Part shown: piece after piece, positions 9,079 through 17,548 of the stretch
How positions within the stretch are numbered: the stretch's first letter is position 1
Layout: every line of letters starts with the position of its first letter
NCBI RefSeq assembly: GCF_022049065.2
Contig: NZ_CP095743.1
Location: forward strand, 1,441,001-1,505,000
Direction: 5' to 3'
Length of the DNA stretch: 64,000 nt
Source of the DNA: Niallia sp. Man26
GTDB lineage: Bacteria; Bacillota; Bacilli; Bacillales; Cytobacillaceae
Made by a program: the position numbers and the translations under genes
Notes under the pieces: model-generated
The model's database searches: none
Seen by the model: the letters and a program-made list of their open reading frames with translations, nothing else
What the model was told of the DNA's origin: nothing

Positions 9079-9843
9079 ATGGCAAGCGAGACGACGTTAG
9101 AGGAGAAAAATGCATGGGAGATGTGGATAACCACTAGAGATACAGATGCGTGCAACACATTGATAAAAAAATATATGCCCCTTGTTAGCTTTCATGTGCA
9201 GCGCATTTCTGTAGGTCTTCCTAAGAGCGTCTCAAGAGAAGAGCTGAACAGTTTAGGAATGATCGGCCTATATGATGCACTGGAAAGATTTGATCCTAAA
9301 CGCGATCTGAAGTTTGACACATACGCGTCTTTTCGCATTAGAGGAAGCATTATTGATGGTTTAAGGAAAGAAGACTGGCTTTCTCGAGGCACGCGGGAAA
9401 AGACAAAAAAAATCGAGGCAGCAATTGAAAAGCTCGAGCAGAAAATGATGCGAAATGTGACAGTTCAGGAAATTGCCAATGAGCTCGATTTGTCGACAGA
9501 AGAAGTGTACTCGACGATGAATGAACATTTCTTTGCCAATGTCCTCTCCATTGATGAGCAGCTTAATGAATCGGATGAAAAAGAAGGCCCGACATTCGCC
9601 ATCAGGGATGATAAAACAGAAATACCGGAAGAAAAAGTAATGAAGGATGAATTAATTAAGGAAATGGCATCCATGATTGAGACATTAAACGATAAAGAAC
9701 AGCTTGTTTTAAGCTTGTTTTATAAAGAAGAGCTTACATTAACAGAAATTGGACAAGTCATGAATTTATCTACTTCCCGTATTTCACAAATCCACTCGAA
9801 AGCAATCTTTAAATTAAGACATTCATTAGAGAAGGTCATTTAA
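9079..9843 (+). CDS. sigD: RNA polymerase sigma factor for flagellar operons, SigD
   Basis: SigD (FliA/sigma-28 class) directs late flagellar, chemotaxis and autolysin promoters. From ATG 9079 (GAGGAGG six bases upstream) the product is 254 residues, the same as I recall for B. subtilis. Earlier in-frame TTG 9064 and ATG 9073 overlap or abut the SD and are rejected. Region 2 (IGLYDALERFDPKRDLKFDTYA), region 3 and the region 4 helix-turn-helix near the C-terminus (LTEIGQVMNLSTSRISQIHSKA) are all recognisable. Unlike B. subtilis, it is separated from cheD by a terminator and about 540 bases, so it probably has its own promoter. Confidence 0.96.
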   Translation: MASETTLEEKNAWEMWITTRDTDACNTLIKKYMPLVSFHVQRISVGLPKSVSREELNSLGMIGLYDALERFDPKRDLKFDTYASFRIRGSIIDGLRKEDWLSRGTREKTKKIEAAIEKLEQKMMRNVTVQEIANELDLSTEEVYSTMNEHFFANVLSIDEQLNESDEKEGPTFAIRDDKTEIPEEKVMKDELIKEMASMIETLNDKEQLVLSLFYKEELTLTEIGQVMNLSTSRISQIHSKAIFKLRHSLEKVI

Positions 9844-9861
9844 AGGGAGTGGGAAAGGGAA

Positions 9862-10167
9862 ATGAGCTTAAAGGCGATTGAAATGCAGGTAGCCTTACCC
9901 CGCACATATGATGCTGGGAAAATCCAGGAGCAGCAGGACCAACGAGGGCAATTGATGAATAATCATGCCCTGCAAGCTACCTTGCAAGAAGAATTGAAAA
10001 AAAGGACAAGTGTTGTTAAAGGGGAAGAAAAGGGGAATGTCTCCAATAACAACCAACAAGACAGGGAGAGCGCAGATTTGCCGAAAGGGAAGAAGAAACG
10101 CACCCAGGAGGAGCTGTCCCTTCCTGATCACCCGTATAAAGGGAATATGATAGACTATAGTGGATAG
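9862..10167 (+). CDS. Small conserved-looking protein of unknown function between sigD and swrB
   Basis: This 101-residue protein has no recognised domain. It is hydrophilic with no signal or membrane segment. Residues about 20-60 are Gln/Glu/Lys-rich and likely helical, followed by a disordered Asn/Gln/Lys stretch and a short C-terminal motif HPYKGNMIDYSG that looks conserved-type. ATG 9862 is preceded by AAAGGGAG. It begins 18 bases after sigD and ends 14 bases before swrB, so it is surely translated in the same operon. I recall no counterpart at this place in B. subtilis, so a motility-related role is only inferred from position. Confidence 0.8.
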   Translation: MSLKAIEMQVALPRTYDAGKIQEQQDQRGQLMNNHALQATLQEELKKRTSVVKGEEKGNVSNNNQQDRESADLPKGKKKRTQEELSLPDHPYKGNMIDYSG

Positions 10168-10181
10168 ATTGAGGGAATAAA

Positions 10182-10766
10182 ATGGTTAATTTTCTGCTTG
10201 TTTTTAGTATTGCGTTAAATATATTGGCGCTGTTATGCATTGCGCTGTTGTTTATTAGACAAAACAGACTGGCTGCATTTGAAAGCCGACAAGAAAAAGC
10301 TTTGGAAGAAATGGAAGAAATCGTTTCGACATTTATTGCGGAAATAAAAGAAGAGAACGAATTGTTCCTGCAAAGAATTCATGAGCTTGATGAACAGCCG
10401 AAAAAAAGCCTGGAAGAAGCTGTCGAAGAAAAAGAGGACAAGAATGAGGAGCCTGCTTCATTTACAGTGCCAAAGGCGAATCCTTATGCAGCAGCAGTCA
10501 AATCCTATCAAACTTATGACAGTAACATAAAGCCAGATGATGTGGAAGAACTATTGGATCTTATTTTACCGCAAAGCGAAGTTCTTGCTGAAGATGACTC
10601 AATAGTAGAAGAAATAGAGCAAGAACCAAAGGAAATGTCCCTGCTTGAACAAGTTATAGAGCTTGAGAAGCAAGGCGAAACGATTGAACAGATTGCCAAA
10701 AAATTAAACAAAGGTAAGACAGAAATAGAGCTTTTACTGAAATTTAGACAAAATAATCAGGAATAG
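10182..10766 (+). CDS. swrB: Swarming motility protein SwrB
   Basis: SwrB promotes flagellar export-gate assembly/activation in B. subtilis. The product has an N-terminal transmembrane helix (about residues 4-24, LLVFSIALNILALLCIALLF), a charged helical region that could form a coiled coil, an acidic linker, and a C-terminal helix-turn-helix-like segment (QVIELEKQGETIEQIAKKL) near residues 152-190. That combination matches YlxL/SwrB. At 194 residues it is somewhat longer than the 167 I recall for B. subtilis; the excess lies in the acidic middle. It is the last gene before the rpsB promoter. Confidence 0.85.
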   Translation: MVNFLLVFSIALNILALLCIALLFIRQNRLAAFESRQEKALEEMEEIVSTFIAEIKEENELFLQRIHELDEQPKKSLEEAVEEKEDKNEEPASFTVPKANPYAAAVKSYQTYDSNIKPDDVEELLDLILPQSEVLAEDDSIVEEIEQEPKEMSLLEQVIELEKQGETIEQIAKKLNKGKTEIELLLKFRQNNQE

Positions 10767-10767
10767 C

Positions 10768-10796
10768 TTGATTGTCTATCATACATATGCTATATT
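10768..10796 (+). promoter_or_regulatory. Sigma-A promoter of rpsB
   Basis: TTGATT and TATATT are separated by exactly 17 bases, with a TGC extended -10 element. It starts directly after the swrB stop codon, giving an rpsB leader of about 105 bases. Confidence 0.8.
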
Positions 10797-10827
10797 AAAA
10801 AACGGTGTTAATACACACGCTTTTGGA

Positions 10828-10864
10828 TTTAATCATTGGTGCTGTTTATACAGTTTTGATTAAA
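10828..10864 (+). promoter_or_regulatory. Structured rpsB leader (nested hairpin)
   Basis: TTTAATCA (10828-10835) is perfectly complementary to TGATTAAA (10857-10864) and encloses a CTGT-TTAT-ACAG hairpin (10842-10853). It lies in the 5' UTR of rpsB, where ribosomal-protein autoregulation would act. The function is inferred. Confidence 0.5.
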
Positions 10865-10908
10865 AATGATAAAGGCGGAGGAAAACAAAACCATTAGGAG
10901 GAACAAAC

Positions 10909-11610
10909 ATGTCAGTAATCTCAATGAAACAATTGCTTGAAGCTGGTGTACACTTCGGTCACCAGACTCGCCGTTGGAACCCAAAAATGAAAAAATACAT
11001 TTTCACGGAGCGTAACGGCATCTACATCATCGACCTTCAAAAGACAGTTAGAAAGGTTGAAGAAGCTTACAACTATGTGAAAGAACTTGCTGGTAACGGC
11101 GGAACTGTTCTTTTCGTAGGAACTAAAAAACAAGCTCAAGATTCAGTTAAAGAAGAAGCTATCCGTTCTGGTCAATACTATGTAAACCAACGCTGGTTAG
11201 GTGGAACTTTAACTAACTTTGAAACAATCCAAAAACGTATTGCTCGTTTGAAAGAAATCGAAAGAATGTCTGAAGACGGTACTTTCGAAGTACTTCCTAA
11301 AAAAGAAGTAGTTCAATTGAACAAAGAGCTTGAGCGCTTGGAAAAATTCTTGGGCGGAATCAAAGAAATGAAAAAAATGCCAGATGCATTATTCATTGTT
11401 GATCCACGCAAAGAGCGCATTGCAGTTGCAGAAGCGCATAAATTGAATATTCCAATCGTTGGAATTGTTGATACAAACTGTGATCCAGACGAAATTGATG
11501 TTGTTATCCCAGCGAACGACGACGCAATCCGTGCTGTGAAACTATTAACTGCAAAAATGGCAGATGCTATTCTAGAAGCTAAACAAGGCGAAGAAGTAAC
11601 AACTGCTTAA
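10909..11610 (+). CDS. rpsB: Small ribosomal subunit protein uS2
   Basis: S2 is a 30S subunit protein at the neck, linking S1/S21-type functions to the subunit. The 233-residue sequence begins [20 protein letters not shown] and carries the conserved [11 protein letters not shown] segment near residue 95 and [19 protein letters not shown] near 190. TTAGGAGG lies eight bases before the ATG. It is paired with tsf downstream, as in nearly all bacteria, although a terminator-like hairpin stands between them. Confidence 0.98.
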   Translation: MSVISMKQLLEAGVHFGHQTRRWNPKMKKYIFTERNGIYIIDLQKTVRKVEEAYNYVKELAGNGGTVLFVGTKKQAQDSVKEEAIRSGQYYVNQRWLGGTLTNFETIQKRIARLKEIERMSEDGTFEVLPKKEVVQLNKELERLEKFLGGIKEMKKMPDALFIVDPRKERIAVAEAHKLNIPIVGIVDTNCDPDEIDVVIPANDDAIRAVKLLTAKMADAILEAKQGEEVTTA

Positions 11611-11620
11611 GTCAAATAAC

Positions 11621-11699
11621 TGTGTCTGCTAGAAAAACGAACAGCGCATAGAGATCACAATGTGGTCTTTATCAACCTAGTAGTCTTTTGCTAGACACA
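11621..11699 (+). other. Structured RNA in rpsB-tsf spacer
   Basis: TGTGTCT (11621-11627) pairs with AGACACA (11693-11699) and encloses AGATCAC-AAT-GTGGTCT (11652-11668). The element sits between the rpsB stop and the following terminator. I do not recognise it as a known family. Confidence 0.45.
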
Positions 11700-11717
11700 C
11701 TAGTTTAGGGACTTGTG

Positions 11718-11757
11718 AAAAAGGTGATAAAGAGCAGCCCTCTTATCACCTTTTTTT
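11718..11757 (+). terminator. Intrinsic terminator/attenuator between rpsB and tsf
   Basis: GGTGATAA(a)GAG pairs with CTCTTATCACC around a five-base loop and is followed by seven Ts. It could set the rpsB:tsf expression ratio by partial read-through; I saw no strong sigma-A promoter between it and tsf. Confidence 0.85.
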
Positions 11758-11838
11758 AAAGAGAATTGCTTAAAAGCAATAATAAATGGAAAAACAATAA
11801 GTATACGTACATACGGAAAATACAAGGAGGCAATTAAC

Positions 11839-12723
11839 ATGGCTGTAACAGCTCAAATGGTTAAAGAACTACGTGAAAAAACAGGTGCTGGTATGATGGA
11901 CTGCAAAAAAGCACTTACAGAAACAAACGGCGACATCGAAAAAGCAATCGATTTCCTTCGTGAAAAAGGTATCGCTAGCGCTGCTAAAAAAGCAGACCGT
12001 ATCGCTGCAGAAGGTACTACTTACATCGCTGTAGAAGGTAACGAAGCAGTTATTCTTGAAGTGAACTCAGAAACTGATTTCGTTGCTAAAAACGAAGGTT
12101 TCCAAGTGCTTGTTAAAGAACTTGCAGCACATCTTCTAAGCAGCAAGCCTGCAACTGTAGAAGAAGCTGTAGCTCAAAACATCACTGAAGGAACTACTGT
12201 TGAATCTCACATCAATGCTGCTATTGCTAAGATTGGCGAAAAGCTTTCATTACGCCGTTTTGAAATCAAATCAAAAACAGACAGCGACGCTTTCGGTGCT
12301 TACCTTCACATGGGCGGACGCATCGGTGTTCTAACAGTATTAGAAGGCTCTACTGATGAGTCTGCAGCTAAAGATATCGCTATGCATATCGCTGCACTAA
12401 ACCCTAAATACGTTTCTCGTGACCAAGTTTCTCAAGAAGAAGTGGAACACGAAAGAGAAGTATTAACTCAACAAGCTCTTAACGAAGGCAAACCAGAAAA
12501 CATCGTTGCAAAAATGGTAGAAGGCCGCCTTGGCAAATACTTCGAAGATGTTTGTGTTCTTGACCAAACTTTCGTTAAAAACCCAGACCAAAAGGTTCGT
12601 CAATTCGTTGAGTCTAAAGGTGCAACTTTGCGTGAGTTCGTTCGCTACGAAGTAGGAGAAGGAATCGAAAAACGCGAAGATAACTTTGCTGAAGAAGTAA
12701 TGAACCAAGTTAACAAAAAATAA
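11839..12723 (+). CDS. tsf: Translation elongation factor Ts
   Basis: EF-Ts regenerates EF-Tu-GTP by nucleotide exchange. The 294-residue protein has the N-terminal UBA-like region, the signature [16 protein letters not shown] near residue 10, the core [15 protein letters not shown] near residue 75 and the C-terminal coiled-coil region. AAGGAGG precedes the ATG by about nine bases. Length and sequence are typical for Bacilli. Confidence 0.98.
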   Translation: MAVTAQMVKELREKTGAGMMDCKKALTETNGDIEKAIDFLREKGIASAAKKADRIAAEGTTYIAVEGNEAVILEVNSETDFVAKNEGFQVLVKELAAHLLSSKPATVEEAVAQNITEGTTVESHINAAIAKIGEKLSLRRFEIKSKTDSDAFGAYLHMGGRIGVLTVLEGSTDESAAKDIAMHIAALNPKYVSRDQVSQEEVEHEREVLTQQALNEGKPENIVAKMVEGRLGKYFEDVCVLDQTFVKNPDQKVRQFVESKGATLREFVRYEVGEGIEKREDNFAEEVMNQVNKK

Positions 12724-12736
12724 TATTTGTCGGATT

Positions 12737-12769
12737 CAATATAGGAACACTCCTGTGTTCCTTATATTG
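12737..12769 (+). terminator. Long hairpin directly after tsf
   Basis: CAATATA-GGAACAC pairs with GTGTTCC-(T)-TATATTG around TCCT, fourteen base pairs with one bulge. No T run follows, so it is a poor intrinsic terminator by itself and may protect the tsf 3' end. Confidence 0.5.
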
Positions 12770-12808
12770 TGTATCATTCATGAAATGGTTAGTTGATTGG
12801 ATGCGCTC

Positions 12809-12919
12809 TTCTTCCAAAACCACTGCTTTTTCCATCTTGGAAGAAAAGCAGCATGGAATGGCTAAAGAATGGTGTTTCGACAAGTTTAAGAAGGGGAGCA
12901 CATTGTGTTCCCTATTTTT
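12809..12919 (+). promoter_or_regulatory. Alternative-hairpin leader with terminator before pyrH
   Basis: Two mutually exclusive helices share one strand: TTCTTCCAA (12809-12817) with TTGGAAGAA (12837-12845), or CTGCTTTT (12823-12830) with AAAAGCAG (12844-12851). Downstream, GGGAGCAC-ATT-GTGTTCCC (12894-12912) followed by TATTTTT is terminator-like and ends 30 bases before the pyrH ATG. The arrangement resembles an attenuator. Confidence 0.5.
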
Positions 12920-12948
12920 AAAGACATTTAATACATACGGAGGTTTCC

Positions 12949-13674
12949 ATGAGTAATCCAAAATATAAACGTGTTGTTCTAAAATTAAGCGGGGAAGCTT
13001 TAGCTGGCGAAGCTGGTTTTGGCATTAATCCTGCTGTCATCAAAAATGTAGCGGAGCAAGTGAAGGAAGTTGCTGAACTAGGTGTAGAAGCTGCCGTTGT
13101 AGTCGGCGGCGGGAATATTTGGAGAGGCAAAATCGGTGAGGAAATGGGCATGGACAGAGCAAATGCCGATTATATGGGAATGCTTGCCACTATCATGAAC
13201 TCATTAGCCTTGCAGGACAGTTTAGAACAATTAGGTATTGAAACACGTGTACAAACATCAATTGATATGAGACAAATAGCTGAACCTTACATCAGAAGAC
13301 GTGCGATTCGCCACCTAGAGAAAAAACGTGTTGTTATTTTCGCTGCAGGAACTGGAAATCCGTACTTCTCCACAGATACTACTGCTGCATTAAGAGCTGC
13401 TGAGATTGAAGCAGAAGTTATCTTGATGGCTAAAAACAATGTGGACGGAGTTTACTCTGCAGATCCTAGAGTAGATAAAAACGCAACTAAGTATGATCAG
13501 CTGACTTATTTTGATGTGATTAAAGATGGACTTGCTGTCATGGATTCAACTGCATCATCCCTATGTATGGATAACGATATTCCACTGATTGTATTCTCTA
13601 TTATGGAAGAAGGCAATATTAAAAGAGCAGTTATGGGTGAAAAAATCGGAACATTAGTAAGGGGGAAAAAATAA
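12949..13674 (+). CDS. pyrH: Uridylate kinase
   Basis: PyrH phosphorylates UMP to UDP and is an amino-acid-kinase-family homohexamer under allosteric control by GTP and UTP. The 241-residue protein carries the N-terminal [23 protein letters not shown] near residue 50, and the C-terminal ADPR-containing kinase motif ([17 protein letters not shown]). CGGAGG lies seven bases before the ATG. The stop overlaps the frr ATG by one base, so the two genes are coupled. Confidence 0.97.
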   Translation: MSNPKYKRVVLKLSGEALAGEAGFGINPAVIKNVAEQVKEVAELGVEAAVVVGGGNIWRGKIGEEMGMDRANADYMGMLATIMNSLALQDSLEQLGIETRVQTSIDMRQIAEPYIRRRAIRHLEKKRVVIFAAGTGNPYFSTDTTAALRAAEIEAEVILMAKNNVDGVYSADPRVDKNATKYDQLTYFDVIKDGLAVMDSTASSLCMDNDIPLIVFSIMEEGNIKRAVMGEKIGTLVRGKK

Positions 13675-14231
13675 TGCCAAAACAAGTCATTTCAAGTACA
13701 AAGGAAAGAATGGATAAAGCAATCCAAAGCTATTCACGTGAACTTGCAAGCATCCGTGCAGGAAGAGCTAATGCAGCCCTTCTAGATCGCATCAATGTGG
13801 ATTACTACGGAGCGCCAACACCAGTAAACCAACTAGCTGGAATCAGCGTGCCGGAAGCAAGACTGCTTGTCATTCAGCCTTACGATAAATCAATTCTAGG
13901 TGAAATCGAAAAAGCTATTCTAAAATCAGATATTGGGTTAAACCCAACGAATGATGGTAATATCATTCGCCTGACTATCCCAATGCTTACAGAAGAACGC
14001 CGTAAAGAACTGGTTAAAAACGTTAAAAAAGAATCAGAAGAAGCGAAAATCGCTATCCGTAACATCCGCAGAGATGGGAATGACGATTTGAAAAAGCTTG
14101 AAAAGAACGGTGAAATCACAGAAGATGCTTTGCGTGGTTACAGTGATGATATTCAAAAGCTTACAGATGATTACATTACAAAAGTGGATGCATTGACAAA
14201 AGAGAAAGAAAAAGAAATTCTAGAGGTATAA
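13674..14231 (+). CDS. frr: Ribosome recycling factor
   Basis: RRF with EF-G splits post-termination ribosomes. The 185-residue protein shows the conserved [21 protein letters not shown] near residue 27, the hinge region, and the highly conserved long-helix sequence [20 protein letters not shown] near residue 125. Its ATG overlaps the pyrH stop. Standard length. Confidence 0.98.
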   Translation: MPKQVISSTKERMDKAIQSYSRELASIRAGRANAALLDRINVDYYGAPTPVNQLAGISVPEARLLVIQPYDKSILGEIEKAILKSDIGLNPTNDGNIIRLTIPMLTEERRKELVKNVKKESEEAKIAIRNIRRDGNDDLKKLEKNGEITEDALRGYSDDIQKLTDDYITKVDALTKEKEKEILEV

Positions 14232-14309
14232 TAGAAAGTTTGCTGCCAAAAAGGGAAGCGAATTTGAATTTACCAAAGCCTTTTTCACTCTTTCTCTCGC
14301 TAAGGAAGA

Positions 14310-14315
14310 TATAAT
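14310..14315 (+). promoter_or_regulatory. Possible -10 element upstream of uppS leader
   Basis: A perfect TATAAT stands about 50 bases before the structured element at 14367. No good -35 hexamer is visible at 16-18 bases, so a promoter here is only suggested. Confidence 0.25.
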
Positions 14316-14366
14316 GCAGACTTTAATGGTTGCATGCCAGAGATGAATTCAATTAAGATTTCGTAA

Positions 14367-14437
14367 CCTCTCGGGTAGCCAGTGCTTTCTCATCTTATTC
14401 CAGTAATAAGGTAGCGTTAAAGCTTCTGGGCAAGAGG
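14367..14437 (+). ncRNA. Candidate structured RNA element in frr-uppS spacer
   Basis: Five successive helices nest on one axis: CCTCT/AGAGG (14367/14433), CCAG/CTGG (14379/14426), GCTTT/AAAGC (14384/14419) and CTTATT/AATAAG (14394/14405) with the loop CCAGT, separated by internal loops. It lies in a 497-base gap with no gene, upstream of a terminator at 14500. It does not match riboswitch or T-box consensus sequences I know. Function unknown. Confidence 0.5.
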
Positions 14438-14499
14438 GTGCGTAAAAGACCCTGTTTTATATGCCTGAATGATTGGTTAGGGCTTTGTCTAAACTAAAG

Positions 14500-14524
14500 A
14501 ACCCTCTATTATTAGGGGGTTTTT
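14500..14524 (+). terminator. Intrinsic terminator in frr-uppS spacer
   Basis: AACCCTCTA-TTAT-TAGGGGGTT plus T run. Upstream AGGG-CTTT (around 14479-14486) can pair with AAAG-AA-CCCT, overlapping the 5' arm, a possible antiterminator. Confidence 0.8.
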
Positions 14525-14728
14525 CGCTTTATTATAAGCTATTTGTATTTTTGGTTGCTTATGCAGTCTAGTTTCCTATAAGATATAAAGGGAACATTGT
14601 AAGCCTACCCTCACTGTTTTTGCGCATACAAGGAATGTGGATGTTTTTCTACTTATATAAGAAAAAGCTAAAGTAACATAAGAAGGATATAATTGATGTG
14701 AGAGGATCTACTTTGGAGGAACAATAGT

Positions 14729-15505
14729 ATGTTTAACAAATTAAGGTTATGGAAGACGGGGACCACTACTAATACTCTCCAAGACCAGATAAGCAAAATA
14801 AAGCAGCAGAAAGTTCCGGAGCATGTCGCTATCATAATGGACGGCAATGGCAGATGGGCTAAAAAAAGAAAGCTGCCAAGGATAGCTGGCCATCATGAAG
14901 GAATGAAATGTGTCAAACGCATTACGAAGATGGCTGATGATTTGGGGATAAAAGTTTTGACCCTATATGCCTTTTCAACAGAAAATTGGAAACGGCCGAA
15001 AACGGAAGTTGATTATATCATGTCACTGCCTGAACAGTTTTTAGGAACCTTCTTGCCGGAGTTAATTGAGAAGAATGTTCGCGTGACTGCCATTGGATAT
15101 AAAGAAAAGCTTCCGGAACATACCTTAAAAGCATTGGATAATGCAGTGGAAAAAACAAAAAATAATACTGGCTTGAATTTGAATTTCGCTTTGAACTATG
15201 GGAGCAGATCGGAAATTCTTCAAGCGGTAAGCAACATCGTAAAAGATTGTCAAAACGGAAGTATGGAAGCAATGGACATTACAGAAGAAGTCTTTTCATC
15301 TTATTTGATGACAGGCGGACTGAATGATCCGGATTTGCTGATTCGCACAAGCGGCGAAATCCGTATAAGCAACTTTATGCTGTGGCAGCTTGCCTATACA
15401 GAGCTTTGGTTCACAGATGTCCTCTGGCCGGATTTCAAAGAGGAGCATTTAATCGAAGCTATTGAAGTATTCCAAAGTCGCCAGCGGCGTTTTGGAGGAG
15501 TCTAA
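14729..15505 (+). CDS. uppS: Undecaprenyl pyrophosphate synthase (cis-prenyltransferase)
   Basis: UppS extends farnesyl-PP with eight isopentenyl-PP units to give the C55 lipid carrier for peptidoglycan and teichoic acids. The 258-residue protein has the catalytic AIIMDGNGRWAKKR segment near residue 32 and the C-terminal signature (RTSGEIRISNFMLWQLAY) with the expected ELWFTDVLWPDF. TTGGAGGA precedes the ATG. It begins the uppS-cdsA-dxr-rseP-proS run after a long leader that may be regulated. Confidence 0.97.
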   Translation: MFNKLRLWKTGTTTNTLQDQISKIKQQKVPEHVAIIMDGNGRWAKKRKLPRIAGHHEGMKCVKRITKMADDLGIKVLTLYAFSTENWKRPKTEVDYIMSLPEQFLGTFLPELIEKNVRVTAIGYKEKLPEHTLKALDNAVEKTKNNTGLNLNFALNYGSRSEILQAVSNIVKDCQNGSMEAMDITEEVFSSYLMTGGLNDPDLLIRTSGEIRISNFMLWQLAYTELWFTDVLWPDFKEEHLIEAIEVFQSRQRRFGGV

Positions 15506-15521
15506 TAAGGGTTGTGAATGT

Positions 15522-16316
15522 ATGAAACAGAGAACTATTACAGGAGTGATTGCGGCAGCTATTTTTATCCTGTTTATCTTGCTTGGCGACATGCCATTGG
15601 TGCTGTTTACATTTTTAATTGCGGCCATTGGTTTATACGAGCTGCTGAAGATGAGAAAGCTTCCGCTTTTATCTTTTAGCGGCATTCTTTCCTTGCTGGT
15701 GACATGGATATTTATATTGCCAGATCAATACAGCGGTTTTCTAGCACATTGGAACTTGTCAAAAACAGAAATAGGCTTGCTTGCCATCATGCTTTATTTA
15801 AGCTATATGGTTGCATCTAAAAACAAATTTACTTTTGATGATGTCGGCTTTTCCGTCCTTTCTGTCCTTTATATGGGTGTCGGTTTTCATTTTTTTGTGC
15901 AAATTTCAAATAATGATCTGACTATCCTCGTTTACTCATTATTTATTATTTGGGCGACAGATTCAGGTGCTTATTTTATTGGACGAGCTATCGGAAAAAG
16001 GAAGCTTTGGCCGGAAATTAGTCCGAATAAGACTGTTGAAGGCTTTATCGGAGGCATTGTTTGTGCCGTTATCGTTTCAGTTCTATTTTATGTGTTTGGC
16101 TACATAGAATGGTCTATAATACCGTTTATTACAATCATCTTGTCTATTTTTGGACAAATTGGTGATTTGGCAGAATCTGCGCTTAAACGCCATTACGGTG
16201 TTAAAGATTCTGGTAAGATTCTTCCGGGACATGGCGGCATCCTGGATCGTTTTGACAGTTTACTGTTTGTTTGGCCGCTGCTGTATTTTATTTTAGATAT
16301 AGTAGGTAAAATATAA
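15522..16316 (+). CDS. cdsA: Phosphatidate cytidylyltransferase (CDP-diacylglycerol synthase)
   Basis: CdsA makes CDP-diacylglycerol from phosphatidic acid and CTP, feeding PgsA (also in this window). It is a polytopic membrane protein with about seven hydrophobic segments and the family signature near the C-terminus: SALKRHYGVKDSGKILPGHG followed by GILDRFDS. The start is ATG 15522 (AAGGG ten bases upstream), giving 264 residues; further upstream frames would overlap uppS and add a non-family extension. Confidence 0.95.
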   Translation: MKQRTITGVIAAAIFILFILLGDMPLVLFTFLIAAIGLYELLKMRKLPLLSFSGILSLLVTWIFILPDQYSGFLAHWNLSKTEIGLLAIMLYLSYMVASKNKFTFDDVGFSVLSVLYMGVGFHFFVQISNNDLTILVYSLFIIWATDSGAYFIGRAIGKRKLWPEISPNKTVEGFIGGIVCAVIVSVLFYVFGYIEWSIIPFITIILSIFGQIGDLAESALKRHYGVKDSGKILPGHGGILDRFDSLLFVWPLLYFILDIVGKI

Positions 16317-16390
16317 TCAGCATTTAAGTTTGAAAAATGCTGTGAATTTACGAATGAAGAAATATAGCAACATGGTCTGGGAGTGAGACA

Positions 16391-17533
16391 GTGAAACATA
16401 TCAGTTTATTAGGTGCAACTGGTTCGGTAGGAACACAGACGTTGGATGTCATAAGAGAACATCCCGATAGCTTTAAGCTTGTCGCCTTTTCTTCAGGCAG
16501 AAATATAGAGCTGACAAGGCAGATCATCGCAGAATTCCAGCCAGCATTAGTATCGGTTACTGAAAAGGAAGACTGCGACAAATTAAAGGTTGAGTTTGCT
16601 AATACCAAGTTTACGTTTGGTCAGGAAGGTTTGGTAGAGGTAGCAGTCTTTGACAAGGCGGACATACTGGTGAATGCTGTGCTTGGAAGTGTCGGTTTAT
16701 ACCCTACTTTACAGGCAATTGAAGCAAAAAAGACAATTGCAATTGCCAATAAAGAAACATTGGTGACAGCTGGTCACTTGGTGATGGAAGCAGCGAAAAA
16801 GAATAATGTTCCCATCCTCCCTGTTGATAGTGAACATTCAGCTATTTATCAATGCTTGCAAGGTGAAAAAGAAAAAAATATTGAACGCTTAATCATAACA
16901 GCCTCAGGCGGCAGCTTCCGTGATTTATCGAGAGCAGACCTGCAGCATGTGACAGTAGAGGATGCCCTAAAGCATCCAAATTGGTCAATGGGTGCGAAAA
17001 TCACGATTGATTCTGCAACAATGATGAATAAAGGCTTGGAGGTTATCGAGGCATTTTGGTTATTTGCATTGCCTTATGATCAAATTGATGTCTTATTACA
17101 TAAGGAAAGCATCATCCACTCTATGGTCGAATTCCATGACAGCAGTGTCATTGCTCAGCTTGGCACACCAGACATGAAAGTGCCTATTCAATACGCGCTG
17201 ACATATCCGGACCGCCTTCCCCTTCGATCGTCAGAACGTCTCGATCTTGCAAAAATCGGGAAACTGCATTTTCAGGAGATGGATCTTGAACGGTTCCGCT
17301 GTCTGCATTTCGCGATTGAAGCGGGCAAAGCCGGCGGTACGCTGCCAACCGTTTTAAATGCTGCCAATGAAGTGGCTGTTTCCAGGTTCTTGAAAGGGGA
17401 AATCAGCTTCTTGCAAATTGAAGAGCTGATTGAAAGAGCGTTGAACAATCATCGTCTTATCGCTAATCCAAGCCTTGCCATTATCCAAGAGGTTGATCAA
17501 GAAACGAGAAAAATTGCAAGCACACTTCTATAA
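16391..17533 (+). CDS. dxr: 1-deoxy-D-xylulose 5-phosphate reductoisomerase
   Basis: Dxr (IspC) converts DXP to MEP with NADPH, the committing step of the non-mevalonate isoprenoid pathway that supplies UppS. The NADPH motif [13 protein letters not shown] is at the N-terminus; metal and substrate site motifs follow ([11 protein letters not shown] near residue 151; SGGSFRD near 175; [11 protein letters not shown] near 205). The start is GTG 16391 with GGGAGTGAG upstream. The 380-residue length is normal. Confidence 0.97.
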   Translation: MKHISLLGATGSVGTQTLDVIREHPDSFKLVAFSSGRNIELTRQIIAEFQPALVSVTEKEDCDKLKVEFANTKFTFGQEGLVEVAVFDKADILVNAVLGSVGLYPTLQAIEAKKTIAIANKETLVTAGHLVMEAAKKNNVPILPVDSEHSAIYQCLQGEKEKNIERLIITASGGSFRDLSRADLQHVTVEDALKHPNWSMGAKITIDSATMMNKGLEVIEAFWLFALPYDQIDVLLHKESIIHSMVEFHDSSVIAQLGTPDMKVPIQYALTYPDRLPLRSSERLDLAKIGKLHFQEMDLERFRCLHFAIEAGKAGGTLPTVLNAANEVAVSRFLKGEISFLQIEELIERALNNHRLIANPSLAIIQEVDQETRKIASTLL

Positions 17534-17548
17534 AAAGGTGGTTATATA

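Noticed and set aside
14367..14437. Known riboswitch or T-box (ZTP, FMN, lysine, SAM, T-box) before uppS
   Set aside because: None of their invariant sequences (for example the T-box TGGNACCGCG) is present; kept only as an unnamed structured element.
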